Shown: positions 7,698 through 14,762, numbered from the stretch's first letter. The stretch is DNA of 18,033 bases from an uncultured Lachnospiraceae bacterium (GCA_910577655.1 CAJTOW010000089.1:1-18033), one strand, 5' to 3'. Translations and numbers: made by a program. The notes: generated by a model not told the origin, from the sequence alone.

Positions 7698-7862
7698 GTA
7701 ACTGTTCAGAGGGGCTGTCTTCTTGCCCCCTGAAAAGCACCGGGGACAAGAAGCCTCGGGCGTCAGCCCGATGTCAGATCGGATAAGAAAGCGCTCATGC
7801 AAACAAAAGCGTGTTTGCATGAGCGCTTTCTTATCCGATCTGTCGCCCGTCTGAACTGTTAT
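7698..7862. repeat. E3: E-family element with 31-bp perfect hairpin between convergent nagA and citC
   Basis: Border motifs are GTAACTGTTCAGA (7698-7710) and TCTGAACTGTTAT (7850-7862). Inside, in order: CTTCTTGCCCC (7719-7729) pairing with GGGGACAAGAAG (7742-7753, one bulge); a TCGGGC/GCCCGA hairpin (7756-7771); and a perfect 31-base inverted repeat (7775-7805 with 7812-7842) with a 6-base loop. It fills the whole gap between two converging genes, starting 6 bases after the nagA stop and ending 6 bases before the citC stop codon. No T-tracts are present, though a transcription-stopping role in both directions is plausible. Confidence 0.75.
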
Positions 7863-7868
7863 AGTTAA

Positions 7869-8954
7869 TCAGTAATGTACCACATCCTCAGCCTCCTGGA
7901 TACGCTTCAGCAGGCTCTTGGCTTCCGGGGAGGTGAAGTAGCGGTAGGTACTTTCAGGCACCTTGTTTTGAATGTCCAGAATCCGGCGTTCCCTGATCAT
8001 CTGGCGGACGGCGGAGGCACTGATGACTCCGTCTTCATCGGCTTTTCTGGGGATAATGTGGCAGTGGATTCCGGCTTCCTTCAGGGACTCTGCCATAACC
8101 TGGTTGTAGATGCCGGTGACCTGGCTGAAGGGCTCTTCCCCTACGAAGCGTCCGGTGATCTTTAGGGCCTGGGCGATCCGTGTGAACACGGCGATGTCCA
8201 GGCTGGCGTGGGAGCGGATGACCGTCTCGGAATCCTTCAGAAAATAGGAGGGGAAGGTGGCGCCTGAGATCATGTAGGGGCCGGTCTGGTGGCAGACCAG
8301 ATTGGCCAGATGGGCGCTTCCTTCCAGAACCAGCCGGTGGCGGATGGCGAAGGGGACCAGGGATACGTCCTCGGACACTACGAATACATGGAGCAGGTCA
8401 CACTGGGCCGCTGCCTGCTCCAGTAAGTACTGGTGACCAAGGGTGAAGGGATTGGCATTGAGGATGACGGCTCCGGTTTTCTTTGGAGCACCGGTTATTT
8501 CTTGATGGTCTGTATTGTAACCGGCGGCTTTGGTTTCTTTTTTTAACTGTTCCAGATAATTTTCAAATCCATTCTTCCGGTTCTCCATGAAGACCACCTT
8601 CTGGTCCACCCGCGCGATCTCATAGAATCCCAGATCCCCGAAAAAACGGGCCGTATTGCATTTGGTGTAGAGAAACAGATGCAGATGTCCCCTCTGGTAC
8701 TGATAGTCTGTCAGGTGGGTGATGATCTGATTCAAAAGTCCTTCCCCCTGGTGGTCCGAGGACACAGCCAGACAGCGGAGGGTATTGCCAAAGCAGGATC
8801 CGGTTCCCACCAGATTGTAATCCTCATCAAACAGCCCCACCGTATAATCAAGATTCTTGTCCCGTTCGATCCCTTCTTTTTCAAGAAGCGCGTCCATCTG
8901 GCGAAGGCCGCGGCGGTCCGTAGGCCGGATCTGGCTTAATATGTATTCAGACAT
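7869..8954 (-). CDS. citC: [Citrate (pro-3S)-lyase] ligase
   Basis: Acetylates the prosthetic group of the citrate lyase acyl carrier protein (CitD) using ATP and acetate, activating the lyase. The N-terminal ~125 residues look like a GNAT acetyltransferase fold (CLAVSSDHQGEGLLNQII). The rest is a nucleotidyltransferase domain with NANPFTLGHQYL (residues 166-177, containing the HxGH-like active site) and a C-terminal ISASAVRQMI motif. The 361 aa match the family length. The start is supported by AAGGGAG about seven bases before the ATG. No citD, citE, citF, citX or citG is visible on either side, so it stands alone, which is unusual because citC normally belongs to a citrate lyase cluster. 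E3 lies downstream and a leader hairpin upstream. Confidence 0.93.
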   Translation of the reverse strand: MSEYILSQIRPTDRRGLRQMDALLEKEGIERDKNLDYTVGLFDEDYNLVGTGSCFGNTLRCLAVSSDHQGEGLLNQIITHLTDYQYQRGHLHLFLYTKCNTARFFGDLGFYEIARVDQKVVFMENRKNGFENYLEQLKKETKAAGYNTDHQEITGAPKKTGAVILNANPFTLGHQYLLEQAAAQCDLLHVFVVSEDVSLVPFAIRHRLVLEGSAHLANLVCHQTGPYMISGATFPSYFLKDSETVIRSHASLDIAVFTRIAQALKITGRFVGEEPFSQVTGIYNQVMAESLKEAGIHCHIIPRKADEDGVISASAVRQMIRERRILDIQNKVPESTYRYFTSPEAKSLLKRIQEAEDVVHY

Positions 8955-8995
8955 ATGTGATCTCCCTTCTGTGTAATCAGATAAATGACAGGCAG

Positions 8996-9034
8996 CAGAC
9001 GGACAGTAAAGGATGTCAGGAAAATGTCCGTCTG
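8996..9034 (-). promoter_or_regulatory. Inverted repeat in the citC leader
   Basis: Perfect 10-base arms CAGACGGACA (8996-9005) and TGTCCGTCTG (9025-9034) separated by 19 bases. Read on the minus strand it starts a few bases after the likely citC start point, so it could be an mRNA hairpin or an operator. Which one cannot be decided from sequence. Confidence 0.5.
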
Positions 9035-9044
9035 GGCTGTCATA

Positions 9045-9050
9045 ATTATA
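9045..9050 (-). promoter_or_regulatory. Candidate -10 box for citC
   Basis: On the minus strand this reads TATAAT, about 90 bases upstream of the citC ATG. The matching -35 region (around 9068-9073) is poor, so the promoter may be weak or activator-dependent. Confidence 0.4.
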
Positions 9051-9105
9051 GCCTGTTTTGCCGGAAAAGAGAAGAGGGGTGGTTAGTCCTTATATATGCG
9101 GAATT

Positions 9106-9265
9106 GTAATATGGTTACAGTTCACGGGGCGGGGAAAACTGGACGAAAACAGACGTCAAGCTCGCTTGTAAGACTGTTTTCGTCCAGTTTTCCACATCGG
9201 GCGAACGCCCGATGCTTCTTGTACGGCGGAGCCGGACAAGAAGATGCCCCCCCGTGAACAGTAAC
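9106..9265. repeat. E4a: E-family element with 20-bp perfect hairpin
   Basis: Border arms GTTACAGTTCACGGGG (9114-9129) and CCCCGTGAACAGTAAC (9250-9265) pair with one mismatch. Inside, in order: a perfect 20-base inverted repeat (9133-9152 with 9174-9193, 21-base loop); a CATCGGGC/GCCCGATG hairpin (9195-9214); and a CTTCTTGT/ACAAGAAG hairpin (9215-9243). The same three modules occur in E3 in the opposite order, so E3 and E4a are the same kind of element in opposite orientation. Confidence 0.75.
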
Positions 9266-9349
9266 GTAATATGGTTACTGTTCATGGGATGGATGTTCCA
9301 GAGCTGGTATCTGCCGGTCAGAGGAAACAACCCGGTCATGAATAGTAAC
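9266..9349. repeat. E4b: short E-family element beside E4a
   Basis: Arms GTTACTGTTCATG (9274-9286) and CATGAATAGTAAC (9337-9349) pair with one mismatch around about 50 bases. The left part, from GGTTACTGTTCATGGG through GATGTTCC, resembles 17855-17880 after the DUF255 gene. Together with E4a and the copy at 9350-9375 it forms a tandem cluster. Confidence 0.6.
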
Positions 9350-9375
9350 GTAATATGTTACAGTTCACGGGGCGG
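9350..9375. repeat. Third copy of the E4 border repeat, overlapping the kinase 3' end
   Basis: This 26-base stretch matches 9106-9132 except for one missing base. It is a direct repeat about 244 bases away. It overlaps the last codons and TAA stop of the kinase gene, so the final residues PPREL are repeat-derived. Confidence 0.7.
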
Positions 9376-10359
9376 CAGCACATATTCGTGCTCTTCCATA
9401 TATCGCTCCACCTGTTTTAGATCCGGCATTGCGTCAGAGCAGCTGTGGCCGGTAATGGTGATGGATGCGGCAGCGGCGGCATATTTCAGCGCCTCGTCAA
9501 TGGTTCTGCCTTTTAACAGGCCATAGCTGAACCCGGAGGAATAGGAATCACCGGCGCCGAAGGTCTTTAACACCTTTGTGGGATAGATTCCTCCCACATA
9601 GGTTTTCTCACCGGTATAGATGAAGGAGCCTTTCTGGCCCTGCTTGATGGAAACCAGGGAAACGCCCTTGTCCAGAAGACGCCGGGCGCTTTTCCCGTTG
9701 TCCTGATTGGATGGATCGAAGAGATATTCCATTACGTCAAATTCATCTCTGGTTCCCACAACCATATCCGCGTTCTCCGCTGCCAGGGTATAGTAGACAC
9801 TGGCTTCCTCCGGACTGTCCCAGGTATCCTCCCGGTAATCCAGATCAAGAACCACCCTGGTTCTGTTGCGCCGCGCATAGGAGAGGGCAAGGAAAACCGC
9901 TTCCCTGGCAGGCGGGTGGGAGAGAGAGGTTCCGGAAACCAGCAGCATTTTGTGCTTCGCAATATAGGACTCATCCAGCTGCCCGCAGTCAATGTGAAGA
10001 TCCGCGCAGTCCTTCCGGTACATAAAGCAGTTACATTCTCCCGTCTTGATTTCCCCGATGGTCACTCCGGAGCGGATTCCCGGTTCCGCAACCGCAATGT
10101 GGGATACATCCACGCTGTTTTTGCTTAAATAGGAGGTGATAAAGCGGCCCAGGGGATCATCTGAAACCTTGCCGATATACCCAACCTTCAGTCCCAGTCG
10201 GGCCATGGCTACCGAAGTGTTGGCCGGAGAACCGCCCACATATTTGCTTAAGGTAACCGCGTCCTCCAGGGGGCCGATCTCGTTGGCATACAAATCGATC
10301 GTGGCCCGTCCAAAGGCCACCACATCGCCTGGTTTTGTTACATCAAAATCAAGATACAT
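9358..10359 (-). CDS. iolC: PfkB-family sugar kinase, 5-dehydro-2-deoxygluconokinase (IolC)-like
   Basis: Ribokinase-fold kinase. IolC proteins phosphorylate 5-dehydro-2-deoxy-D-gluconate in myo-inositol breakdown. The 333 residues carry both PfkB signatures: VGGSPANTSVAMARLG (about 41-56) and TFGAGDSYSSGF (266-277), with Asp 271 as likely catalytic base. The stretches VVLDLDYREDTW and MVVGTRDEFDVME are typical of the IolC branch. AAGGAGG lies about ten bases before the ATG, and the start overlaps the end of the aldolase gene by 11 bases, implying translational coupling. No other iol genes are in view and the partner aldolase is not of the usual IolJ type, so the true substrate may be another keto-sugar acid or ketose. 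The C-terminal PPREL and stop come from a repeat, but the core fold is complete. Confidence 0.78.
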   Translation of the reverse strand: MYLDFDVTKPGDVVAFGRATIDLYANEIGPLEDAVTLSKYVGGSPANTSVAMARLGLKVGYIGKVSDDPLGRFITSYLSKNSVDVSHIAVAEPGIRSGVTIGEIKTGECNCFMYRKDCADLHIDCGQLDESYIAKHKMLLVSGTSLSHPPAREAVFLALSYARRNRTRVVLDLDYREDTWDSPEEASVYYTLAAENADMVVGTRDEFDVMEYLFDPSNQDNGKSARRLLDKGVSLVSIKQGQKGSFIYTGEKTYVGGIYPTKVLKTFGAGDSYSSGFSYGLLKGRTIDEALKYAAAAASITITGHSCSDAMPDLKQVERYMEEHEYVLPPREL

Positions 10360-11182
10360 GTTCCCCTGCCTCCTTATGTTTGTTTTCCAGGTGTTCCAGA
10401 AGCTCCCTGCTCTCTTTTAAGGATAGTCCATCATGAATCATTTTATTCAGGGTCAGAACCAGTGCGGTCACATCCGGATAATGCATCACAAAACGGCCGT
10501 ATGTAACTCCGACTGCGCCGGAATCCATAACATCTCTGGTCTGCTGAAGGAATTCGTCCACATTGGAGCACTTCATTCCTCCGGCAATGGCTACTCTGGT
10601 AGGCACCGCCTGCACCACCCTGGCGAAGCTCTCCGCAGTTCCGGTGTAATTGGTCTTCACCAGATCCACGCCCAGTTCTGCCGCCGCTCTGGCCGCATAG
10701 GTCACACTTTCCACACTGTACTGATCTGGTCTTGTAATATGGTTGCCCCTGGGATAGATGTGGCTGATCACCGGCATTCCGTATTTATGCGCTTCTTTGG
10801 TGATTCTTCCCAGCTGCACCAGCTGACTGTTCTGATTGTCTCCGCCCACGATACAGCCAACAGAGACCGCGTCTGCACCCATACAGACCGCTTCCTCTAC
10901 ATCTGCCACCTGAATATCCTCCTCATAATGATAAACTCCAAAGGTTGTCAGCTTTAATACCAGCGGAATCTTTCCCGCAAACCGGGCAAAGCATTTTTCT
11001 GCAATTCCTTTATGCATAGTGATGGCATTGGGATTTCCCGCAGCCATTTTTGCAATAGTATCATCAATGATATCCAGTCCCTTTACCATGCCCCGGGCAA
11101 TGGCATGATCTACCGTAAGTCCAAAATACTTTCCATCTTCACCGGGAATCAGCCGGTTCATTCTTACTTCTTTTCCAAGCAT
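10349..11182 (-). CDS. DhnA/LacD-type class I aldolase
   Basis: Cytoplasmic TIM-barrel aldolase of the DeoC/LacD/FbaB (DhnA) superfamily, which cleaves or forms phosphorylated ketoses or deoxy-ketoses through a Schiff base. Visible features: LTVDHAI (residues 22-28), PLVLKLT, ADAVSVGCIVGG, HIYPRG, VDLVKTNYTG with Lys 176 as the expected Schiff-base lysine, and VAIAGGMKC with the glycine-rich phosphate site. Length 277 aa fits the family. The frame extends to a GTG at 11203, but AAAGGAG lies inside that extension, seven bases before the ATG at 11182 (four before the alternative ATG at 11185). It overlaps the kinase gene downstream, and an E palindrome plus the R repeat separate it from dctM. 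It probably splits the kinase's product; the substrate is unknown. Confidence 0.85.
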   Translation of the reverse strand: MLGKEVRMNRLIPGEDGKYFGLTVDHAIARGMVKGLDIIDDTIAKMAAGNPNAITMHKGIAEKCFARFAGKIPLVLKLTTFGVYHYEEDIQVADVEEAVCMGADAVSVGCIVGGDNQNSQLVQLGRITKEAHKYGMPVISHIYPRGNHITRPDQYSVESVTYAARAAAELGVDLVKTNYTGTAESFARVVQAVPTRVAIAGGMKCSNVDEFLQQTRDVMDSGAVGVTYGRFVMHYPDVTALVLTLNKMIHDGLSLKESRELLEHLENKHKEAGEHVS

Positions 11183-11221
11183 CATTCTACTCCTTTTCAT
11201 CACAGATATTATTGTTTACAA

Positions 11222-11252
11222 GTAACAGTTCAGATACCCCCTGAACTGTTAC
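11222..11252. repeat. E-family palindrome adjoining R copy A
   Basis: GTAACAGTTCAG (11222-11233) and CTGAACTGTTAC (11241-11252) form a perfect 12-bp stem with a 7-base loop. Sequence through to 11254 is nearly the same as the head of E2 (6409-6442), but here the tail is an R-family repeat. Confidence 0.7.
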
Positions 11253-11253
11253 G

Positions 11254-11387
11254 GCGTCCGAAAATTCATTCTCGGCATCTCCACAAGGGACGTCTTCGGT
11301 GTGCACGCCCCACTTCGCGGTACACCGCAGGCGTCCCACAAAGCGGAATGCACAGCTACCGGAAAGCAATTTTCAAACACGCTCTAG
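11254..11387 (-). repeat. R copy A: dispersed repeat between dctM and the aldolase gene
   Basis: Read on the minus strand from 11387 it starts CTAGAGCGTGTTTGAAAATT and matches the plus-strand sequence from 17937 to the window end with a few mismatches. Copy A has a 32-base segment (11301-11332) that copy B lacks; it forms hairpins (GCGG/CCGC, and CGGTGT 11297-11302 with ACACCG 11322-11327). The first bases of the repeat supply the TAG stop of dctM (11384-11386). It splits the operon between transporter and enzyme genes. Confidence 0.75.
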
Positions 11388-12697
11388 CCAAACAGCCGGA
11401 CAAACAAATCAATATATCCTGGGCAGAGGGTTGTCACAAGTATCGCAAGCAGACCGACCAGGATAAAAGGAACTGCCTCCTTTACCGTTTCCCCGAAGGT
11501 GGAATCAGCTATTTTTGTGCTGACAAAGATGCCCACGGCAAAGGGCGGTGTCAGGAAACCAACGCACATATTAACAATCAGAATCGTTCCGAAATGAACC
11601 GGTGTAATTCCGTAGGTCTGCGCCACCGGAAGCAGCAGGGGAGTCATAATCAAAATCGTCGCGTTGATATCCATGAAGGTTCCCATAAATAGAAACAGGA
11701 TATTGATCAGAAGCAGGAAGCCCCACTTACTGGAAATATTGGAGGTAATCAATGTGGATAGGAAATTGGAGATTCCAACCACAGTCATTACCTTGCCGGC
11801 AACGGCGGAGAATGCGTTCAGCAGTCCGATGGTGGCCGTGGAAGCCCCGGCAATAGCACAGCACTTCCAGAAGGTAATCTGAATGCGTTTTTTGTTAATC
11901 AGTTTCAATGCAAAGAAATACAGAATACCATATACACAGCTGACGGCACCCGCTTCCGTTACCGTACAGAAACCGCCGTAAATAGAGCCATAGATAATAA
12001 TCGGCATCAGCAGTGCCGGAATAGCCAGAAGCGTGGTATGTCCAATATCCTTGACTTTTTTTGCAAACTTCATGTCAGGCGTTTCCGATTTCGTTTCGAA
12101 ACGTCCAACACGTACGTAGTTAATCAAAAAATAACCCACCGCAAAAATAAATGCTGGACCGATGGTTGCCATCCACACCTGGGAAATCTTTGCGCCAGAA
12201 GCCAGGGCATACATGATACCCGGAACACTGGGCGGGATCAGAATTCCCAAAAAACAGGTGGCAGCCAGAAGCGCGGAAATATAGCCATTGGGATAACCGT
12301 CCTTGCGAAGCTCCGGAACCATCATCTTTCCGATGGCACTGATCGTTGCCATGGCAGAACCGGTCAGAACACCGAAGGCCATGCAGGCGCAGATGGTGAT
12401 AATGCCGGTAGCGCCGCGGACACGGCCAACAAAGGATTTGATCCAGTCAATCAGCATTTTGGAGATGCCGCTGTATTCCATCAGGACACCGGCAAAGATA
12501 TAGAACGGAATTGCCAGCAGCGCGAAGCTGTCCAGTCCGGAAAACGCAAACTGGGGGACAATGGAAAGCTTTAAACCGCCATATGCCAGAACCAGCAGAG
12601 AAGATGTTCCAAGAGCGTAGGATACAGGCATCCTGCAGAAAATGGCAATCAGCATAAATGAAATTAAAAAAACTAAAAGTGCAGTTAATGCAGACAT
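11384..12697 (-). CDS. dctM: TRAP transporter large permease (DctM family)
   Basis: Large membrane subunit of a TRAP transporter, the sodium-coupled channel that takes substrate from the DctP binding protein. The 437 residues are hydrophobic almost throughout, with about 12 segments. Family stretches include FRMPVSYALG-like CRMPVSYALG at the N-terminus, FAGVLMEYSGISKMLIDW, GSAMATISAIGKMMVPE, LGILIPPSVPGIMYA, FMGTFMDINATILIMTPLLLPVAQTYGI and HFGTILIVNMCVGFLTPPFAVGIFV. GAGGTGA lies about eight bases before the ATG. It follows the DctQ gene by 18 bases. The TAG stop lies at the first bases of repeat R copy A. The protein is of normal length, so any lost tail would be only a few residues. Confidence 0.95.
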   Translation of the reverse strand: MSALTALLVFLISFMLIAIFCRMPVSYALGTSSLLVLAYGGLKLSIVPQFAFSGLDSFALLAIPFYIFAGVLMEYSGISKMLIDWIKSFVGRVRGATGIITICACMAFGVLTGSAMATISAIGKMMVPELRKDGYPNGYISALLAATCFLGILIPPSVPGIMYALASGAKISQVWMATIGPAFIFAVGYFLINYVRVGRFETKSETPDMKFAKKVKDIGHTTLLAIPALLMPIIIYGSIYGGFCTVTEAGAVSCVYGILYFFALKLINKKRIQITFWKCCAIAGASTATIGLLNAFSAVAGKVMTVVGISNFLSTLITSNISSKWGFLLLINILFLFMGTFMDINATILIMTPLLLPVAQTYGITPVHFGTILIVNMCVGFLTPPFAVGIFVSTKIADSTFGETVKEAVPFILVGLLAILVTTLCPGYIDLFVRLFG

Positions 12698-12715
12698 GTA
12701 ATCACCTCTTTCATT

Positions 12716-13261
12716 CTACTTTTCTGCTCCGGCTGCCCCGTCCTGCTCCCCGGTTCCGAATACCTCGGCCAGAAACATGTAAATCCCATGGAGAGCCGCC
12801 ATGACCGTTCCGATCAATACAGGAAGATAGATATAGCCCATGGGAATATGCATGGTGGGTGAGGTCTGTGTTTTCGTCCAGATTACCATCATATAATCAA
12901 AGAAAACCTTACCAAAGACCACCAGAAACGCGAAAGTAGAAACGATGGCTGCAATTCTCAATGCCTTCAGCCCTTTTTCCCGGTTCCCGCTTCTGGATTT
13001 CAGAATCACCTGCTGCAGCATATCAATCTCTGTATGCTGTCCGTAATAAAGGGCATAGGATGATCCGATGTAGGTCAGCCAGATAAACAGATATCTGGTC
13101 AGTTCTTCTGCCCATGCTACAGAAATGAAGAGAAAATATCTGCAGACAACTTCAATAAAGATGGCTGCTACCAGGAAAAACGTGATCACCGCCATGATCA
13201 CCGTCTCAATACCCAGCAGTACATGGTTTGCCTTGTTTGCCCACTTCAGGAAGGAAGTCAT
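12716..13261 (-). CDS. dctQ: TRAP transporter small permease (DctQ family)
   Basis: Small membrane subunit that partners DctM. The 181 residues have four hydrophobic segments at about 12-40, 46-65, 90-110 and 128-150. The pattern AWAEELTRYLFIWLTYIGSSYAL is the usual DctQ signature around the second helix (EE followed by R, then W). A strong AAAGGAGA precedes the ATG. Genes lie closely packed: 31 bases from dctP and 18 bases to dctM. The C-terminus is charged and glycine-rich and probably cytoplasmic. Confidence 0.93.
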   Translation of the reverse strand: MTSFLKWANKANHVLLGIETVIMAVITFFLVAAIFIEVVCRYFLFISVAWAEELTRYLFIWLTYIGSSYALYYGQHTEIDMLQQVILKSRSGNREKGLKALRIAAIVSTFAFLVVFGKVFFDYMMVIWTKTQTSPTMHIPMGYIYLPVLIGTVMAALHGIYMFLAEVFGTGEQDGAAGAEK

Positions 13262-13292
13262 ACTTTTCTCCTTTCAGAATTATCTGGAAAAA

Positions 13293-14390
13293 TTATGATT
13301 CTGTCTTATAGTCTCCATTTATAATAGCATCCATAATCTCATTGCCATATTTTTTGCGGCTCTCTTCCCAGATTTCCTCGTAAATATCTGTCAGAGCGGC
13401 TTTCATTGCCCCGGACGGCTGCTCCACGGTCCACTGTCCGCTGTCAATACCTTCCTGGGTCAGTTTTTTTGTCTTATCACGGAAGAACTCTGTAAAGTTA
13501 TCGGATACTTCCTGGGCACACTCCCTGAAAATCTCTTTGTCAGAATCACTCAGGGTCTCCCAGAACGGGGCACCTGCGATAAAGCAGCCGCCGGAATAGC
13601 AGTAATTCAGTTCTGTGATATGCGTGATTACATCGGTAATACCCTGGTTTGTATAGTTAAATACCGCGTTGTCCAGACCATCTACCGTGCCGGTCTGTAA
13701 TGCATTTAATACCTCGGAACCAGAAATCATAACCGGAAGAGCACCGCATTTTTCATAAAAGCTTACAACTGAATCTACAGAAGGAGTACGGATCTTTAAT
13801 CCCTGTAAATCAGCCATCTCGGTCACCGGGCGCTTGATGTTGCCTGCCTGACGGAAGCCGTTGCAGAAAGAAGATATACGAATCAGGTCATTCTGTTCCA
13901 TGACCTTTGCGACATGCTCTGCGATCCATCCATGATTATAATACTGGTCTGCTTCGTCATAATCAGCAACCAGACCCGGCAGCCATGCAAATCCGAGAGC
14001 TCCGTTCAGAACGCCGTCCATGGTCATATCATCGCTCATCAGAACATCCAGTGTGCCCATCTGGAGCATCTGCGCCGCATCCGCCCCGCTTCCCAGGGAA
14101 CCGGCAGCGATCACATTTCCTTTGTAACGTCCTCCTGTCTTCTCCTCAACCAGCTCTGCAAACTGCTCTACATAAGGAGCACGATCTCCGGTTACATCGG
14201 CAGTTACGGTGAAGGTCACGGTCTCTGCGGAGGTTCCGGCTTTCGTTTCCCTTGTTTCCCGGGTGGCTTCTGTTTTCACTTCCGGTGCCTTGGCAGTTTC
14301 TGCTGGCCTGTTATTGCCGCAGCCTGCCATGGTTCCGGCTGTCAGCGCAAATGTTAAGGTAATCGCTGCAAGTTTCCTCAAGTTTTTCAT
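13293..14390 (-). CDS. dctP: TRAP transporter substrate-binding lipoprotein (DctP family)
   Basis: Extracytoplasmic solute receptor of the TRAP system. A signal peptide ends in the lipobox TMAGC with Cys 24 as lipid anchor, followed by a linker of about 30 residues rich in Lys, Glu and Thr. The DctP fold follows from residue 57. Characteristic stretches are LQMGTLDVLMSD, MADLQGLKIRTPSV (Arg 201 is at the place of the conserved arginine that salt-bridges a substrate carboxylate), SEVLNALQTGTVDGLDNAVFNY and APFWETLSDSDKEIF. The 365 aa are typical. GAGGAG precedes the ATG. It is the first gene of the minus-strand operon, about 260 bases downstream of a strong promoter. The arginine implies an acidic substrate such as a sugar acid or keto acid. 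Confidence 0.95.
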   Translation of the reverse strand: MKNLRKLAAITLTFALTAGTMAGCGNNRPAETAKAPEVKTEATRETRETKAGTSAETVTFTVTADVTGDRAPYVEQFAELVEEKTGGRYKGNVIAAGSLGSGADAAQMLQMGTLDVLMSDDMTMDGVLNGALGFAWLPGLVADYDEADQYYNHGWIAEHVAKVMEQNDLIRISSFCNGFRQAGNIKRPVTEMADLQGLKIRTPSVDSVVSFYEKCGALPVMISGSEVLNALQTGTVDGLDNAVFNYTNQGITDVITHITELNYCYSGGCFIAGAPFWETLSDSDKEIFRECAQEVSDNFTEFFRDKTKKLTQEGIDSGQWTVEQPSGAMKAALTDIYEEIWEESRKKYGNEIMDAIINGDYKTES

Positions 14391-14603
14391 GTTTCTTTCT
14401 CCTCTCTTTTACACTGGTATGTTTCCGAAGGGTTACTGGATTATTGCATCATACTTTTTAATACAGAAATCCCCACGCGTTCCAAACTGTTCGTGGAAGG
14501 ATAAGCCGGCTGTGTTTTGCTGATATTATAAGCAGATGCGCAAAAACCAAAACATTTTGAACAGCGGACCGGCAGGCTCGATTATTCTCACCACAGTGCC
14601 ACC

Positions 14604-14625
14604 TATGTGTTCATACGAACACATA
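14604..14625. promoter_or_regulatory. Operator-like palindrome O1 in the dctP leader
   Basis: Nine-base arms TATGTGTTC (14604-14612) and GAACACATA (14617-14625) flank ATAC. It lies about 25-45 bases downstream of the predicted dctP start point. Its core TGTTCATACGAACA matches O2 at 12 of 14 bases. The neighbouring DeoR protein is the obvious candidate to bind it (inference). Confidence 0.6.
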
Positions 14626-14655
14626 ATGATGTTTGATTTTTGCTTTGTATCGAAC

Positions 14656-14685
14656 ATTATAGCATCGACAGTCATACAATGTCAA
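14656..14685 (-). promoter_or_regulatory. Strong sigma-A type promoter for the dctP operon
   Basis: On the minus strand: consensus TTGACA (14680-14685), an 18-base spacer and consensus TATAAT (14656-14661). A degenerate GAACA half-site (14652-14656) touches the -10 box. Both hexamers match consensus, so regulation by a repressor is expected. Confidence 0.8.
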
Positions 14686-14744
14686 TAATTATTTCTGTTT
14701 ATCTTTTGAAAAATTGAATAAATTAAACATTTTGCTTTTTAAAA

Positions 14745-14762
14745 AATGTTCTTACAAACATT
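14745..14762. promoter_or_regulatory. Operator-like palindrome O2 upstream of the dctP promoter
   Basis: AATGTT and AACATT arms surround CTTACA; the core TGTTCTTACAAACA (14747-14760) differs from the O1 core at two positions. It lies about 60 bases upstream of the -35 box, so O1 and O2 bracket the promoter. Confidence 0.5.

Larger units (their letters stand above)
8955..9357. other. Intergenic region between kinase and citC
   Basis: It holds the citC leader and promoter region (8955-9075) and then a cluster of E-family repeats (9106-9375). Frames at 9115-9339 (minus) and 9212-9526 (plus) run through the repeats and show no family features, so they are not called as genes. Confidence 0.65.

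Noticed and set aside
9115..9339. Small minus-strand ORF of 74 codons in the E4 cluster
   Set aside because: It lies wholly in palindromic repeat sequence, shows no family features, and its last residues simply repeat the kinase's repeat-derived end.
9106..9375. CRISPR-like repeats upstream of citC
   Set aside because: Three copies of a ~26-base repeat occur, but spacing is unequal (about 160 and 84 bases), intervening sequence is palindromic and no cas genes are present.
10433..10957. Long plus-strand ORFs opposite the aldolase, kinase and TRAP genes
   Set aside because: They are antisense shadows of well-supported minus-strand genes with clear family motifs and ribosome binding sites.
6409..11252. 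Integron attC sites suggested by the palindromes
   Set aside because: The arms do not fit the RYYYAAC/GTTRRRY pattern, no integrase is present, and the neighbouring genes are operonic housekeeping and catabolic genes in both directions.
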